NCBI RefSeq assembly: GCF_947488715.1
Contig: NZ_CANLAG010000004.1
Location: forward strand, 305,481 to 369,480
Length of the DNA: 64,000 nt
Source of the DNA: an uncultured Tateyamaria sp.
GTDB taxonomy: Bacteria > Pseudomonadota > Alphaproteobacteria > Rhodobacterales > Rhodobacteraceae
Reading direction: 5' to 3'
Shown here: positions 1 to 7,886 of the stretch, piece after piece
How positions within the stretch are numbered: position 1 is the stretch's first letter
Layout: every line of letters begins with the position of its first letter
The notes under the pieces: generated by a model
Database searches by the model: none
The model's input: only the letters and a program-made list of their open reading frames with translations
Told to the model about the DNA's origin: nothing
Position numbers and translations under genes: made by a program

Positions 1-1
1 T

Positions 2-235
2 GCATTCATTCTCTCAAACATATGGCTTGAGCCGAATTGGAGTTTTTTTTGGGCGAGGTCCTTGGTGATTTTTGCGGGCCTTATGTTTGCGTTGGAAATG
101 GTTGATGGAATTATTTTCTCCAATATGAAGCTAGTCTACGTTGATCGAGGAAAGTGGAACGAGTTCCCTTTACTGGATGAAAATGGTGATTTGACTGAGA
201 AAGCAAAGAATATGTTGCGAGAACTATCAAGCTAA
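2..235 (+). CDS. C-terminal fragment of an unknown membrane protein (5' end outside window)
   Basis: An open frame runs from base 2 to a TAA at 233-235, giving 77 residues without a start, so the gene begins before the window. The visible part has an aromatic, hydrophobic stretch (roughly residues 8-38, with WARSLVIFAGLMFALEM) that could be one or two membrane segments, then a charged tail ending in AKNMLRELSS. The base composition is clearly AT-richer than all the genes that follow, which suggests horizontal origin. I do not recognise a family. The frame is supported by the absence of stops and by sensible amino-acid composition only. Confidence 0.55.
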   Translation, partial: AFILSNIWLEPNWSFFWARSLVIFAGLMFALEMVDGIIFSNMKLVYVDRGKWNEFPLLDENGDLTEKAKNMLRELSS

Positions 236-237
236 CG

Positions 238-298
238 GGCACGGAATCAAGGCCAAAGGCCGCCGTGCCAGCGCCGGACCGCCCCCCGGGCCGGCGCT
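238..298. repeat. Two GC-rich hairpins after the partial gene
   Basis: The arms GGCACGG (238-244) and CCGTGCC (263-269) enclose a smaller GGCC-AAA-GGCC hairpin. A second hairpin pairs AGCGCCGG (270-277) with CCGGCGCT (291-298). They lie just after the TAA of the partial gene. No T-tract follows, so a classical terminator is not supported. They could be a processed 3' end or part of the repeat-rich element that follows. Confidence 0.5.
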
Positions 299-303
299 AC
301 GTC

Positions 304-414
304 ACCACCACCACGCCGCCGAACCAAACTCACTAACATCACAACTATGAATCGCTGCAGCGCAACCCTAGCTGCGCCAACCCGCGGTCCGCCGCTGTCA
401 CGGCTCCGCGCTTA
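304..414. repeat. Direct repeat, copy A
   Basis: About 110 bases here recur at 501-608 with scattered substitutions and small indels. Shared blocks include GCCGAACCAAACT, CTAACATCACAAC, TAGCTGCGCCAACCCG and GGTCCGCCGCTGTCACGGCT. The offset shifts from 194 to 193 bases along the repeat. No open frame is shared between the copies, so this is a non-coding repeat. Function is unknown. Confidence 0.7.
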
Positions 415-442
415 ACGGCGCTACGTCTCCGGGGCTTCGCCC

Positions 443-498
443 GTCAGCCATTCAAACCGTCCCCCGGACGGTTTGCCGCTACGCGGACCATGGCTGAC
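443..498. repeat. Nested inverted repeats between the two direct-repeat copies
   Basis: The outer arms GTCAGCCAT (443-451) and ATGGCTGAC (490-498) enclose an inner perfect 10-bp hairpin, CAAACCGTCC (453-462) against GGACGGTTTG (466-475), with a 3-base loop. The structure sits in the spacer between the direct repeats and would fold strongly in RNA or single-stranded DNA. No gene is attached to it. Confidence 0.6.
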
Positions 499-500
499 CC

Positions 501-608
501 ACCACCACGCTGCCGAACCAAACTTACTAACATCACAACCATAAATCACGCCGCGCACCCGTAGCTGCGCCAACCCGTGGTCCGCCGCTGTCACGGCTCC
601 ACGCTCAA
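501..608. repeat. Direct repeat, copy B
   Basis: Second copy of the repeat at 304-414, diverged by point changes (for example GCTTAAC at 410-416 corresponds to GCTCAAC at 603-609). It is preceded by the same ACCACCACGC-like run. Two copies with about 85 bases between them are too few and too diverged for a CRISPR array. Confidence 0.7.
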
Positions 609-625
609 CGATCCCCGGCCCTCTC

Positions 626-645
626 ATGCATTGCAAGCAATGCAT
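626..645. repeat. 20-base palindrome
   Basis: ATGCATTGC (626-634) and GCAATGCAT (637-645) form a perfect inverted repeat with a 2-base centre. It ends the repeat-rich block. It could be a protein-binding site or a recombination relic. Confidence 0.55.
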
Positions 646-1181
646 TGCCGGGCGACGCGCCACCTGCGGTGACGCTGGTCCGGCGCGGCCACGGTTCAGT
701 GCTCTGCCATTCAGACCCCCTCACACATCGAAGCCCGCCAACGCACCAGCACCGCCAACGCTTGTGCCTTTCCCTGCAAAAAACACGCCAATGCCTTTGC
801 CTGCTTCCTCACAATCCAAAAACACGCCACCGGCCTCAAAAATGCGCTCCCCGCCGAAGCGGCAACGCCCCATGTTAACCCTTCGCCCGCACCCCGCGCC
901 GTCCCGCATCCAAAACGTACAGTTTCCGGCAACATCTGCACATTTTGCCAAAATGGCCCCATGTCGACCGATCCCACCCCCGCGATTTCCGTACAGATTT
1001 GGCCCAGAACTGTACGTTTTCTCGGAATATCCCTGCCAAACCATCGGTCCGGCACCCACAGTCCTATGTGTAAACACAAGGTGCGCTGCCGCCCCTTTTC
1101 CCGCAACGGACGCGGATCGTTTCATCAAAAGTGACCAAACTATTTATCCACAGCGCGTCATAAATCTGTTACGTTTGAAAC
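646..1181. other. Gene-free interval
   Basis: No credible gene is seen on either strand. Open frames here overlap one another in different frames and lack ribosome-binding sites and family resemblance. The interval contains a 13-base inverted repeat (912-924 and 1008-1020), a small CATTTT/AAAATG hairpin near 939-953 and a single perfect TTATCCACA DnaA-type box at 1144-1152, just before the next gene. Confidence 0.55.
912..1020. repeat. Spaced 13-base inverted repeat with TGTAC cores
   Basis: AAAACGTACAGTT (912-924) and AACTGTACGTTTT (1008-1020) are exact reverse complements, 83 bases apart. A related CCGTACAG lies at 989-996. The spacing is too wide for a simple operator. It may be the ends of a small non-coding element or two binding sites for one regulator. 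Confidence 0.45.
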
Positions 1182-1463
1182 ATGATCAGAGCAGCGTTTT
1201 TGGGCCTCTTTCTGACCGCCACGTCAGCCGCGGCCACACCCATCGCAGAGGTCCTCTGCGCGCCCAGTCACGAGATGCAGAAAAAGCTGGAACAGCAGTT
1301 CCGGTCGTCCCGCGCGGCCACGGGCATGCGCAGTCCGGATGAGATGATGGAAGTGTGGACGGACAAGCGCGGAGATTGGGCCATGGTCGTCCGTTACGCC
1401 GGTGGCACATCCTGCATCGTCGCGATGGGAGAGCATTGGGAAGTCACGGAAAATCCGGCTTAG
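1182..1463 (+). CDS. Small secreted protein of unknown function
   Basis: A 93-residue protein. Residues 1-18 look like a Sec signal peptide ending in an Ala-rich cleavage region. The mature part has two cysteines (26 and 78) that could form a disulphide, and a basic, Met-rich middle. I do not recognise a named domain. It resembles short periplasmic proteins common in Rhodobacterales. The stop overlaps the stop of the next, convergent gene by four bases. No strong Shine-Dalgarno sequence precedes the ATG. Confidence 0.7.
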   Translation: MIRAAFLGLFLTATSAAATPIAEVLCAPSHEMQKKLEQQFRSSRAATGMRSPDEMMEVWTDKRGDWAMVVRYAGGTSCIVAMGEHWEVTENPA

Positions 1464-1744
1464 GGGGTGGCGCGGTCCCGCAATTGGGCGACCAGCACGC
1501 CGTTCTCGACTTCCCAGGTTTTCCAGGCGCGATATCCTTCGATCTGTGCCTGTGGTCCGGTCAGGTCCCCGGCGAAATGCGCCTTGACCGCGTGGTAGTG
1601 ACCCATGCAGCGGGCCCATTCGGTCGGCGAGGGGAATTGCGTCTCTGCGGTCACTTCGCAGGCATAGTAGAGGGCCAACAGTCGGATCAATTCGGTCATA
1701 GCGGTCACCGTTTGTGTCGTGGAGACTGTTTCCAGCTTAGCCAC
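1460..1744 (-). CDS. Hypothetical protein, 94 residues
   Basis: A short, probably soluble protein with Trp, Tyr and Cys in its middle (EWARCMGHYH) and no signal peptide. The longest frame begins at a GTG (1742-1744). An internal ATG at 1697-1699 (MTELIRLL) is an equally reasonable start, giving 79 residues. No family is recognised. It is convergent with the preceding secreted-protein gene. Confidence 0.55.
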   Translation of the reverse strand: MAKLETVSTTQTVTAMTELIRLLALYYACEVTAETQFPSPTEWARCMGHYHAVKAHFAGDLTGPQAQIEGYRAWKTWEVENGVLVAQLRDRATP

Positions 1745-1872
1745 AAATCCCCAAAATTTGAGTAAATCATGCGCGCGCTGGCGTGAACGGGCAAATTTTC
1801 TGGACTTGTGACCCTGTCACAGGCATCGTGTGCCCATAGATTTCGTGGTTAACATACCAAACGAGGGAAGAT

Positions 1873-2178
1873 ATGCGTTTTACACGAGTTATCGCCGCCG
1901 CAGCGGCTGTGACGGTGTTCGGAGCCGTTTCGGCGATGGCACAGGGGCAAACGGCTGGTCCAAAGATCTACAGCTATCACAGCACCCACAATTATTGCCC
2001 GGCTGGCCTGCAGCCCGTGACCATGGACGGCAAAATCTGCTGTGGTCGTCCAAACCAGTCGATCAGCTACCAACAGGCGCTGGCCCATGCCGTTGCCAAG
2101 AAAAAGCGGGTCAAGCGCGTCCGTCACGTACGTCAGACGCATTGCCCCGTCGGCACCAAAGGCTGCACCTTCGACTGA
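1873..2178 (+). CDS. Small secreted cysteine-containing basic protein
   Basis: A 101-residue protein preceded by the ribosome-binding site AGGGAAG. A signal peptide covers roughly residues 1-23, ending AVSAMA. The mature part has five cysteines (NYCPAG, KICCGR, THCPVG, KGCTFD) and a basic stretch KKKRVKRVRHVRQ. The Cys pattern suggests an exported, disulphide-bonded small protein. The function is unknown. It may be a lineage-specific envelope protein. Confidence 0.7.
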   Translation: MRFTRVIAAAAAVTVFGAVSAMAQGQTAGPKIYSYHSTHNYCPAGLQPVTMDGKICCGRPNQSISYQQALAHAVAKKKRVKRVRHVRQTHCPVGTKGCTFD

Positions 2179-2201
2179 GCCTGACGGTTTTTTCTGGATT
2201 A

Positions 2202-2228
2202 CGGCGCATGGCGAAATGTCATGCGCCG
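2202..2228. other. Intergenic hairpin between convergent genes
   Basis: CGGCGCATG (2202-2210) pairs perfectly with CATGCGCCG (2220-2228) across a 9-base loop. It lies between the stops of the secreted-protein gene (plus) and the cold-shock gene (minus). No clean T-run follows on either strand, so a role in ending transcription is likely but not proved. Confidence 0.4.
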
Positions 2229-2247
2229 CAAATATGTGCTGTTGCGA

Positions 2248-2454
2248 TCAGAGCAATTTCAAATCGCCGGCCATCTGACGCCCATCGCGCCCTTCGAGCA
2301 TCTCAAAGCTGACCTTTTGGTTGTCGGCAAGCCCGGTCAGACCGGACCTTTCGACGGCTGAAATGTGAACAAAAACGTCCTTGCCGCCCTCGTCAGGGGC
2401 GATAAATCCGTAGCCTTTTGTGGTGTTGAACCACTTCACGGTGCCAGTTGGCAT
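2248..2454 (-). CDS. cspA: Cold-shock protein (CSD fold)
   Basis: A 68-residue single-domain cold-shock protein that binds single-stranded nucleic acid and acts as an RNA chaperone. The two RNA-binding motifs are present: KGYGFI at residues 13-18 and VFVHI at 27-31, with the family N-terminus GTVKWFN. The start is set at 2454 because AAGGAGG sits a few bases upstream and residue 2 onward matches the family. The frame is open 26 codons further upstream, but that extension is not family-like. Which Csp paralogue it is cannot be told from the sequence. Confidence 0.95.
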   Translation of the reverse strand: MPTGTVKWFNTTKGYGFIAPDEGGKDVFVHISAVERSGLTGLADNQKVSFEMLEGRDGRQMAGDLKLL

Positions 2455-2639
2455 ATCCCGTGCCTCCTTTTGCATTGCAGTCTGTCCCGCACGCGGGCCG
2501 TCACTGCGCCAGCCCGTGCTTTGATGCATCACGCGCCGCCGCCAGTTTAAAAGATTGCGCAGATGGCTTGAAAATCAAGTCAGAGGACATTCAAAGGGGC
2601 GTGCGTGCTGTATTATTCAACGAAATCGTGAGGGATGTT

Positions 2640-2957
2640 ATGGAAATATACGGTTTGAAAACCTGCGATACGTGCCGAAAGGCGATCAAGGCCTTGCCGC
2701 AAGCGCGATTTGTCGATGTCCGATCAGAAGGTGTGCCGGACGCGGTTATGGCGGCCGCACGTGACACCTTTGGCGATGCGTTGGTCAACACCCGTTCGAC
2801 CACGTGGCGCGGCCTCGATGAGGCGGCGCGGCGGGGGACACCAGAGGCGTTGTTGTCTGAACATCCGACGCTGATGAAACGCCCCTTGATCGCGGATGGC
2901 GACCGCCTGTTTCTGGGGTGGACCAAAGATGTGCAGGCGGCCCTGGGCGTGACCTAG
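2640..2957 (+). CDS. ArsC/Spx-family thioredoxin-fold protein
   Basis: A 105-residue protein of the ArsC/Spx/YffB superfamily. The N-terminal redox motif is CDTC (residues 9-12, in YGLKTCDTCRKA), followed by the family's KRPL segment at 80-83 (PTLMKRPLI). The CxxC spacing fits the Spx/YffB side more than arsenate reductases, which have CxxxxxR. A ribosome-binding site GAGGGA precedes the ATG. Substrate is unknown: arsenate reduction is possible, but no arsenic genes are nearby. Its stop overlaps the stop of the convergent bufferin-type operon. Confidence 0.8.
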   Translation: MEIYGLKTCDTCRKAIKALPQARFVDVRSEGVPDAVMAAARDTFGDALVNTRSTTWRGLDEAARRGTPEALLSEHPTLMKRPLIADGDRLFLGWTKDVQAALGVT

Positions 2958-3511
2958 GCCGCAGGTGCGCGCGGTTTGAGGGCGCGGTCAAACGACAGCG
3001 GACCCGCTCCCTTGACCACCAACACGATCAGCAGGAACACCCAGAGCGACCGCTGGTCCATGATCAGGCTGTTTGAAGGCGCGTCAAACCATGCGCCCAG
3101 CACCAAACCGTCCCCCCATTTGTCGTGGCCATTCAGATCGGTCAGCGATTGCACAACGATGAATACAATCATCGCAAGCGAGGACAGCCGGGTCAAAAGC
3201 CCCACGATGATCAACAATGGCAGAATGAACTCTGCGACGGTGCCAACGGTCACGACAGCCCAATGATAGAAACTCAGCTGGGTGGTGTCATAGCCCACCG
3301 CCTCCATCGCCTTGGGGAAAATCTGCGCATATGCGCCGAGCGAGGGTTGGAAAATGCCCAGCACCCCATCGCCCAATTTGGTCATCCCCGACACCCAGAA
3401 ATACGCGGCCAGCACTGCGGCAAAGAGAAAGCGCGCCAGTGTGGGCAGGATCCAATCGTTGCGATCGAGCGGGGCAAACAGGGATGTGTGCAGGCGGGAC
3501 AAGGCGGTCAT
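2954..3511 (-). CDS. DoxX-family membrane protein, last gene of the bufferin-type operon (BufD-like)
   Basis: A 185-residue DoxX-type protein with four hydrophobic segments (about residues 24-44, 85-105, 108-125 and 155-172). It starts three bases after the stop of the DUF2063 gene, so it is translationally linked to it. DoxX-like proteins are a frequent fourth member of DUF2282-DUF692-DUF2063 operons. Its exact role there is not established and could be redox partnering or membrane support for peptide modification. A general quinone/thiosulphate oxidoreductase-type DoxX role is the alternative reading. Confidence 0.8.
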   Translation of the reverse strand: MTALSRLHTSLFAPLDRNDWILPTLARFLFAAVLAAYFWVSGMTKLGDGVLGIFQPSLGAYAQIFPKAMEAVGYDTTQLSFYHWAVVTVGTVAEFILPLLIIVGLLTRLSSLAMIVFIVVQSLTDLNGHDKWGDGLVLGAWFDAPSNSLIMDQRSLWVFLLIVLVVKGAGPLSFDRALKPRAPAA

Positions 3512-3514
3512 AAG

Positions 3515-4273
3515 TCAATCCTTCGGCGTGGTGATGTCGGCGATACAGCCCTGTTGCAACAACAGGGTCAGAAGCGGTGTGAGGTCAAAATCGGGGTCTA
3601 TGCTGGCGGCGGCATCCTGAGCACCGGCCAAGGTGTTGCCGTCTTGCGTCGCCGCAACCCAAGCGGCCTGTGCCGTGGTGAGCGGGAAAGGCGCTGGGTC
3701 AAAAAGGCGGCGCGCCACGAGCACGGGTTGCGCGATGGCGCGCGGTTTGTCGGCACCTGCCTGCATGTTGTAGCGCCAGATATCAAAAAGCGGCCATTGC
3801 GAGGGAACCAGTTGGACAGCAGGCGCAAGGCGCAGGGTTGATGCCATCAGGCGGTCAGGCGTGATCTGCGACAGTCTTTCGGCGTCAAAGGGGGCCACGT
3901 CACCTGCATGATAAGCACGGCGCATTGCCAGTTCCAGGTGCGCCACGTCCGGCAGATAGCCGATATGGGCCAGCGGCTGAAACGCGGCCAGAAACTCCGG
4001 CATGTCCACACCATAGTGCATCATCATCGGCGTTCGCGGCGGGTGCGCCCGCGCATAGAGACGGGCTAGTGACGCAAAGTTTTCGTCGCCCAACAGCTTT
4101 TCGAGAACCGGAAAGGCCGACCGCAAGGCTTCGGTCAATGCCACGGTGACGTTGTTGCGGTAGACCGCAAAGCGTTTTTCAGTCGGCTGCCCATCGGCGC
4201 CGACGAGACCCTCGGGCACGGAGCGTTCAGGGTCAAGAAGTGCGGCCCGAAACTGTGATTGAACGCCGGACAT
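3515..4273 (-). CDS. bufC: DUF2063 family partner of a DUF692 oxidase (BufC/HvfC-like)
   Basis: A 252-residue protein. The N-terminal half carries the DUF2063 domain that begins QSQFRAALLDPE and contains RFAVYRNNV and ARLYARAHPP. The C-terminal half resembles the RiPP-recognition-like region of BufC/HvfC proteins. In characterised systems this protein presents the precursor peptide to the DUF692 iron oxidase. The start at 4273 (MSGVQSQF) is preferred because the family homology begins there and it lies only four bases after the DUF692 stop. The frame is open 62 codons further upstream, but there it overlaps bufB. Confidence 0.85.
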   Translation of the reverse strand: MSGVQSQFRAALLDPERSVPEGLVGADGQPTEKRFAVYRNNVTVALTEALRSAFPVLEKLLGDENFASLARLYARAHPPRTPMMMHYGVDMPEFLAAFQPLAHIGYLPDVAHLELAMRRAYHAGDVAPFDAERLSQITPDRLMASTLRLAPAVQLVPSQWPLFDIWRYNMQAGADKPRAIAQPVLVARRLFDPAPFPLTTAQAAWVAATQDGNTLAGAQDAAASIDPDFDLTPLLTLLLQQGCIADITTPKD

Positions 4274-4277
4274 GAGG

Positions 4278-5141
4278 TTACGATCCAGCGGTTGCGCTCT
4301 GCAACGCCAGTGCGGCGCGTTCGGCCTCGGCTTGCAGGATTGGCCATTCAGGTACGTCGTTGTCCCATTCCACCAGAACAGGCGCGGGCCCGGTGCGCTG
4401 TAGGGTATGGCGCAAAAGGTCCCAGACTGGTTCGGCGGTTTTGCGGCCGTGGCTGTCAATCAACAGCGGCGCACCCTGATCGTCGTGGTCATGGTCATGG
4501 CCGCCGACATGGATTTCCCCAACGGCGTCAATGGGGTAGGCATCGACGTAGCCTTGGGGCGTGTAGTCGAGATTGGTGGCGGAGATAAACACGTTGTTCA
4601 CATCGAGCAGCAGCCCACACCCGGTACGACGGACCAACTCGGCCAGGAAATCCGTCTCGGACCACGTGCTTTGTGAGAAGGCGAGGTAGCTCGATGGGTT
4701 TTCCAAGAGCAGGCGACGACCCAGCCGTGTTTGCACCTGGTCGATATGTTCGGCCACACGCGCGAGGGTCGCGTCGGTGTAGGGCAGGGGCAGCAAGTCG
4801 TCGAGAAACTCGGCGCCGTGGGTGGACCAAGCAAGGTGTTCGGAAAAGCTTGCCGGTTCCAACCAGTCCAGCAAGTGTGCCAGCCGGGTCAGGTGGTCCT
4901 GATCAAGAGGCTGTTCACCGCCGATCGACAGGCCAACGCCGTGTACGGACACCGAAAACTGATCGCGCAGGGCGCGCAGTTGCGCGTGGGGGCGACCGCC
5001 GTCGCCCATGTAGTTTTCGGCGTGCACTTCGATCCATTTGACGGGACCCGGATCGTCACGCAAAGCATTGAAATGCTGCGCTTTGTAGCCAACGCCGGGT
5101 GCTGCTGGCAGGCGGGGAGGGGTCAGTGTCGCGTCCAGCAT
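4278..5141 (-). CDS. bufB: DUF692 multinuclear iron-dependent oxidase (MNIO), BufB-like
   Basis: A 287-residue TIM-barrel MNIO, the family of MbnB, TglH and BufB that oxidises cysteines in precursor peptides. Expected metal-ligand motifs are present: [10 protein letters not shown] (from residue 40), [50 protein letters not shown] and LVEWDND. The start at 5141 has AGGAG nine bases upstream. An upstream in-frame codon at 5177 lacks a site. It lies between the DUF2282 peptide gene and the DUF2063 partner, the canonical order. Known family chemistry converts Cys to thiooxazole-type heterocycles; the exact product here is inferred. Confidence 0.9.
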   Translation of the reverse strand: MLDATLTPPRLPAAPGVGYKAQHFNALRDDPGPVKWIEVHAENYMGDGGRPHAQLRALRDQFSVSVHGVGLSIGGEQPLDQDHLTRLAHLLDWLEPASFSEHLAWSTHGAEFLDDLLPLPYTDATLARVAEHIDQVQTRLGRRLLLENPSSYLAFSQSTWSETDFLAELVRRTGCGLLLDVNNVFISATNLDYTPQGYVDAYPIDAVGEIHVGGHDHDHDDQGAPLLIDSHGRKTAEPVWDLLRHTLQRTGPAPVLVEWDNDVPEWPILQAEAERAALALQSATAGS

Positions 5142-5201
5142 GTCGAGGCTCCTGGCGGTGGGAGTGCTGCGCCACAACGGGGCGGCGCAGCGCGGTCCGC
5201 A

Positions 5202-5507
5202 TCAGGCGGGCAGGTCGCGGGTCAGTTCTTCGAGCGAACCGGTGCGTGCGGTGCCATCCGCCATTTGGGGCAGGTCGATTTCCGCGCATGTACCAGCGTC
5301 AACAAGGGTCCAAGCGTTGCCTTGGTAGTCCACAGTCGATGTGCCGGCGCAGGTGGTACCCGGTCCGGCGGCGCAGTCGTTTTCGCCTGCGAGCGAGATG
5401 CCATAGCATTTTTCCTTGGCGGCGGCTTCGGCGCTTGTGGCTGTGTGGGCGGTCATCGCGGCGGCGACGGCACCGACGATTGCTACTGTCTTCATGGTCT
5501 TCGACAT
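5202..5507 (-). CDS. bufA: DUF2282 precursor peptide, bufferin-like (BufA1 type)
   Basis: A 101-residue exported peptide with a signal sequence (about residues 1-28) and a core with four cysteines at 34, 45, 53 and 74 in the DUF2282 pattern KCYG..NDCA..TTCAG..YQGNAW..GTC. In the Caulobacter bufferins this family is matured by BufB/BufC into a copper-binding peptide. That makes copper buffering in the periplasm the likely role here, inferred from family and operon. The start is placed at the ATG 5505-5507 with GGGACG upstream. A TTG two codons earlier and an ATG at 5493-5495 are alternatives. The long C-terminal tail after Cys74 is acidic. Confidence 0.88.
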   Translation of the reverse strand: MSKTMKTVAIVGAVAAAMTAHTATSAEAAAKEKCYGISLAGENDCAAGPGTTCAGTSTVDYQGNAWTLVDAGTCAEIDLPQMADGTARTGSLEELTRDLPA

Positions 5508-5628
5508 CTTCAACGTCCCTTTCGGATATCGGTTACAATACGGTCGTGCGCTTTACATAGGGCACCATGTTCCAAAGTTACCACCCACGCAGGGCTGTGT
5601 CACAGAGGCGTTATCAGATGTCAGCAAA

Positions 5629-5658
5629 AAGGCCGGAATTTGCGTAAATTCCGGCCTT
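5629..5658 (-). terminator. Rho-independent terminator of thrS
   Basis: A perfect 13-bp stem, AAGGCCGGAATTT (5629-5641) with AAATTCCGGCCTT (5646-5658) and a 4-base loop. On the minus strand it runs straight into TTTTT (5625-5629), 40 bases after the thrS stop. It also isolates thrS from the bufferin-type operon promoter. Confidence 0.9.
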
Positions 5659-5698
5659 GCTGTGCGGTGTCATAGGCGCTCGCGGGGGTGAAACCGCG

Positions 5699-7645
5699 TC
5701 AGCGCAGGTCTGGTGGCGTGGCTTCCAGTCCCAATGTTTCAGTGATGTCTGCCAACGACTGCACGCTGGTTTGCTTTTCGCCCAACCGACGGACAGAGAC
5801 GGTGCGTTCCTCGACCTCGCGCGCGCCAACGGCGAGGATCACGGGCACCTTGCCGACCGAGTGTTCGCGGACCTTGTAGTTGATCTTTTCGTTGCGGATA
5901 TCCGCCTCGACTCGGACACCAGCGGCGCGCAGTGTCTCGACCACTTCGGCCACGTAATCGTCGGCCTCTGACGTGATTGAGGCCACAACCACCTGCCGGG
6001 GTGCGATCCAGAACGGCAGTTTGCCAGCGTGTTCCTCGATCAGAATGCCGATGAACCGCTCGAACGAGCCAAGGCAGGCGCGGTGCAGCATCACGGGGCG
6101 GTGCTTGGCGCCGTCGGCCCCGATATAGGTCGCGTCCAGACGCTCAGGCAGAACAAAGTCGACCTGGTGGGTGCCGCATTGCCAGTCACGCCCAATGGCG
6201 TCGGTCAGCACAAACTCCAGCTTGGGGCCGTAGAATGCGCCTTCGCCGGGGTTCAATTCTGGTTCGATACCCGCCGCGCGGGTCGCGGCCAAAAGTGCGG
6301 TTTCGGCCTTGTCCCAAATCTCGTCCGACCCGGACCGCTGTTCCGGCCGGTCGGAAAACTTCACGCGGAAGCTTTCGAACCCGAGGTCTTTGTACACGCT
6401 GGTCAGGTAGTCGATGTAGACGGCGGTTTCTTCTTCGATCTGGTCCTCGCGGCAGAAGATGTGACCATCGTCCTGGGTAAAGCCGCGCACCCGCATGATG
6501 CCGTGCAGCGCGCCCGACGGCTCGTACCGCGCGCAAGAACCGAACTCGGCCATGCGCAGCGGCAGATCGCGGTAAGACTTCAGACCTTGGTTGAAGATTT
6601 GCACGTGGCAGGGGCAGTTCATCGGCTTCAGGGCGTTCACGGCTTTTTCGCGCGCGTGATCCTCGTCCACTTCGACGATGAACATGTGTTCCTGATATTT
6701 GTCCCAGTGGCCCGATGCTTCCCACAGTTTGCGATCAACCACTTGCGGGGTGTTCACCTCGACGTAACCACCCGCGCGCTGCTTGCGCCGCATATAGTCC
6801 TGAAGGCCGGTGTAGATGTTCCAACCGTTCGGGTGCCAAAAGATTTGGCCCGGTGCTTCTTCCTGCATGTGGAACAGGTCCATCTCGCGACCCAGCTTGC
6901 GGTGGTCGCGTTTCGCGGCCTCTTCGAGCATGTTGAGGTGCGCGCGCAGCTTTTCCTTGCCGGTAAAGGCCACGCCATAGATGCGCTGGAGCATCGCGCG
7001 GTTGCTGTCACCGCGCCAGTACGCACCGGCGATGGACATCAGCTTGAACGCATCACCCGGCACCTGGCCGGTGTGTTGCAAGTGCGGGCCACGGCACAGG
7101 TCTTGCCAGTCGCCGTGCCAGTACATGCGCAGCGGCTCGTCGCCCGGAATGCTCTCGATCAACTCGACTTTGTAGGGCTCGCCCCGGTCCTTGTAGTACT
7201 GGATCGCCACGTCGCGGTCCCAGACTTCGGTCCGGACGCCGTCACGCTTGTTGATGATCTCTTTCATCTTTTTCTCGATCACACCCAGATCTTCGGGGGT
7301 GAAGGGTTCGGCGCGGTCAAAGTCATAGTACCAGCCATCCTTGATGACGGGGCCGATGGTGACCTTGGTGTCGGGCCAGATTTCCTGCACCGCGCGGGCC
7401 ATGATGTGCGCCAGATCGTGGCGCACCAGTTCATTGGCCTGCTCTTCGTCGGCCATGGTGTGAATGGCAATCTGCGCGTCGGCGTCGATAGGCCATTGCA
7501 GGTCCCAATGCTGGCCGTCCACGGTGGCGCTGATGGCTTTCTTGGACAGGGATTTGGAAATGCTTTCGGCCACTGCGGCAGGGGTGATCCCCGCCTCATA
7601 GTCGCGTGCATTGCCATCAGGAAAAGTGAGAGAGATTCGGGCCAT
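5699..7645 (-). CDS. thrS: Threonine-tRNA ligase
   Basis: A 648-residue threonyl-tRNA synthetase, which charges tRNA-Thr and edits mischarged serine. Domains in order: TGS (about 3-62), the editing/SAD domain with HDLAH (76-80), the class II catalytic core with MNCPCH and the motif-2 arginine region around [15 protein letters not shown], and a C-terminal anticodon-binding domain. The start [11 protein letters not shown] at 7645 is chosen because GAGGAG precedes it and the TGS domain begins there. The frame is open 46 codons further upstream. Length is normal for the family. It is a monocistronic gene with its own terminator. Confidence 0.98.
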   Translation of the reverse strand: MARISLTFPDGNARDYEAGITPAAVAESISKSLSKKAISATVDGQHWDLQWPIDADAQIAIHTMADEEQANELVRHDLAHIMARAVQEIWPDTKVTIGPVIKDGWYYDFDRAEPFTPEDLGVIEKKMKEIINKRDGVRTEVWDRDVAIQYYKDRGEPYKVELIESIPGDEPLRMYWHGDWQDLCRGPHLQHTGQVPGDAFKLMSIAGAYWRGDSNRAMLQRIYGVAFTGKEKLRAHLNMLEEAAKRDHRKLGREMDLFHMQEEAPGQIFWHPNGWNIYTGLQDYMRRKQRAGGYVEVNTPQVVDRKLWEASGHWDKYQEHMFIVEVDEDHAREKAVNALKPMNCPCHVQIFNQGLKSYRDLPLRMAEFGSCARYEPSGALHGIMRVRGFTQDDGHIFCREDQIEEETAVYIDYLTSVYKDLGFESFRVKFSDRPEQRSGSDEIWDKAETALLAATRAAGIEPELNPGEGAFYGPKLEFVLTDAIGRDWQCGTHQVDFVLPERLDATYIGADGAKHRPVMLHRACLGSFERFIGILIEEHAGKLPFWIAPRQVVVASITSEADDYVAEVVETLRAAGVRVEADIRNEKINYKVREHSVGKVPVILAVGAREVEERTVSVRRLGEKQTSVQSLADITETLGLEATPPDLR

Positions 7646-7886
7646 GTCGGCACTCCTCGTCAGTTTGGCGCCCACGGAACGCCCGGTTGCGGGTAAATGT
7701 GTCTGGCGGATGTGGCAGGACCGCCCGCGCAGGTCAAGCGCCTGCGTTGCCCTGCATACAATGGCATGCTGATTTTCCGACATTTTCGGGTCTTTTTGCG
7801 ACGTTTTGGGCTGGACCTTTTGCGGTGGATACCTATTTTGCCAATCAGTTCACTATCGGAAACTTTTGATCGCAAGGGGAACGAAC

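Noticed and set aside
304..608. CRISPR array
   Set aside because: Two long diverged repeats with one spacer and no cas genes.
410..609. Integron attC-like sites (GCTTAAC at 410, GCTCAAC at 603)
   Set aside because: Only one half of the expected core pair is present; there is no matching GTTRRRY, no cassette-sized ORF between them and no integrase.
1144..1152. Origin of replication signal (TTATCCACA)
   Set aside because: A single DnaA-type box; no cluster, no AT-rich unwinding element and no dnaA/parAB/repABC nearby.
626..1342. 238-codon plus-strand open frame in the repeat-rich start
   Set aside because: It covers palindromes and the next gene's start in another frame, lacks a ribosome-binding site and has Pro/Arg-rich composition typical of chance frames in GC-rich DNA.
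2448..2639. Upstream extension of the ArsC/Spx-like gene
   Set aside because: Overlaps the cspA start region and has no family resemblance; the ATG at 2640 has a good ribosome-binding site.
6029..7696. 555-codon plus-strand open frame antisense to thrS
   Set aside because: The minus strand holds an unambiguous threonyl-tRNA synthetase; the plus frame is a codon-bias shadow.
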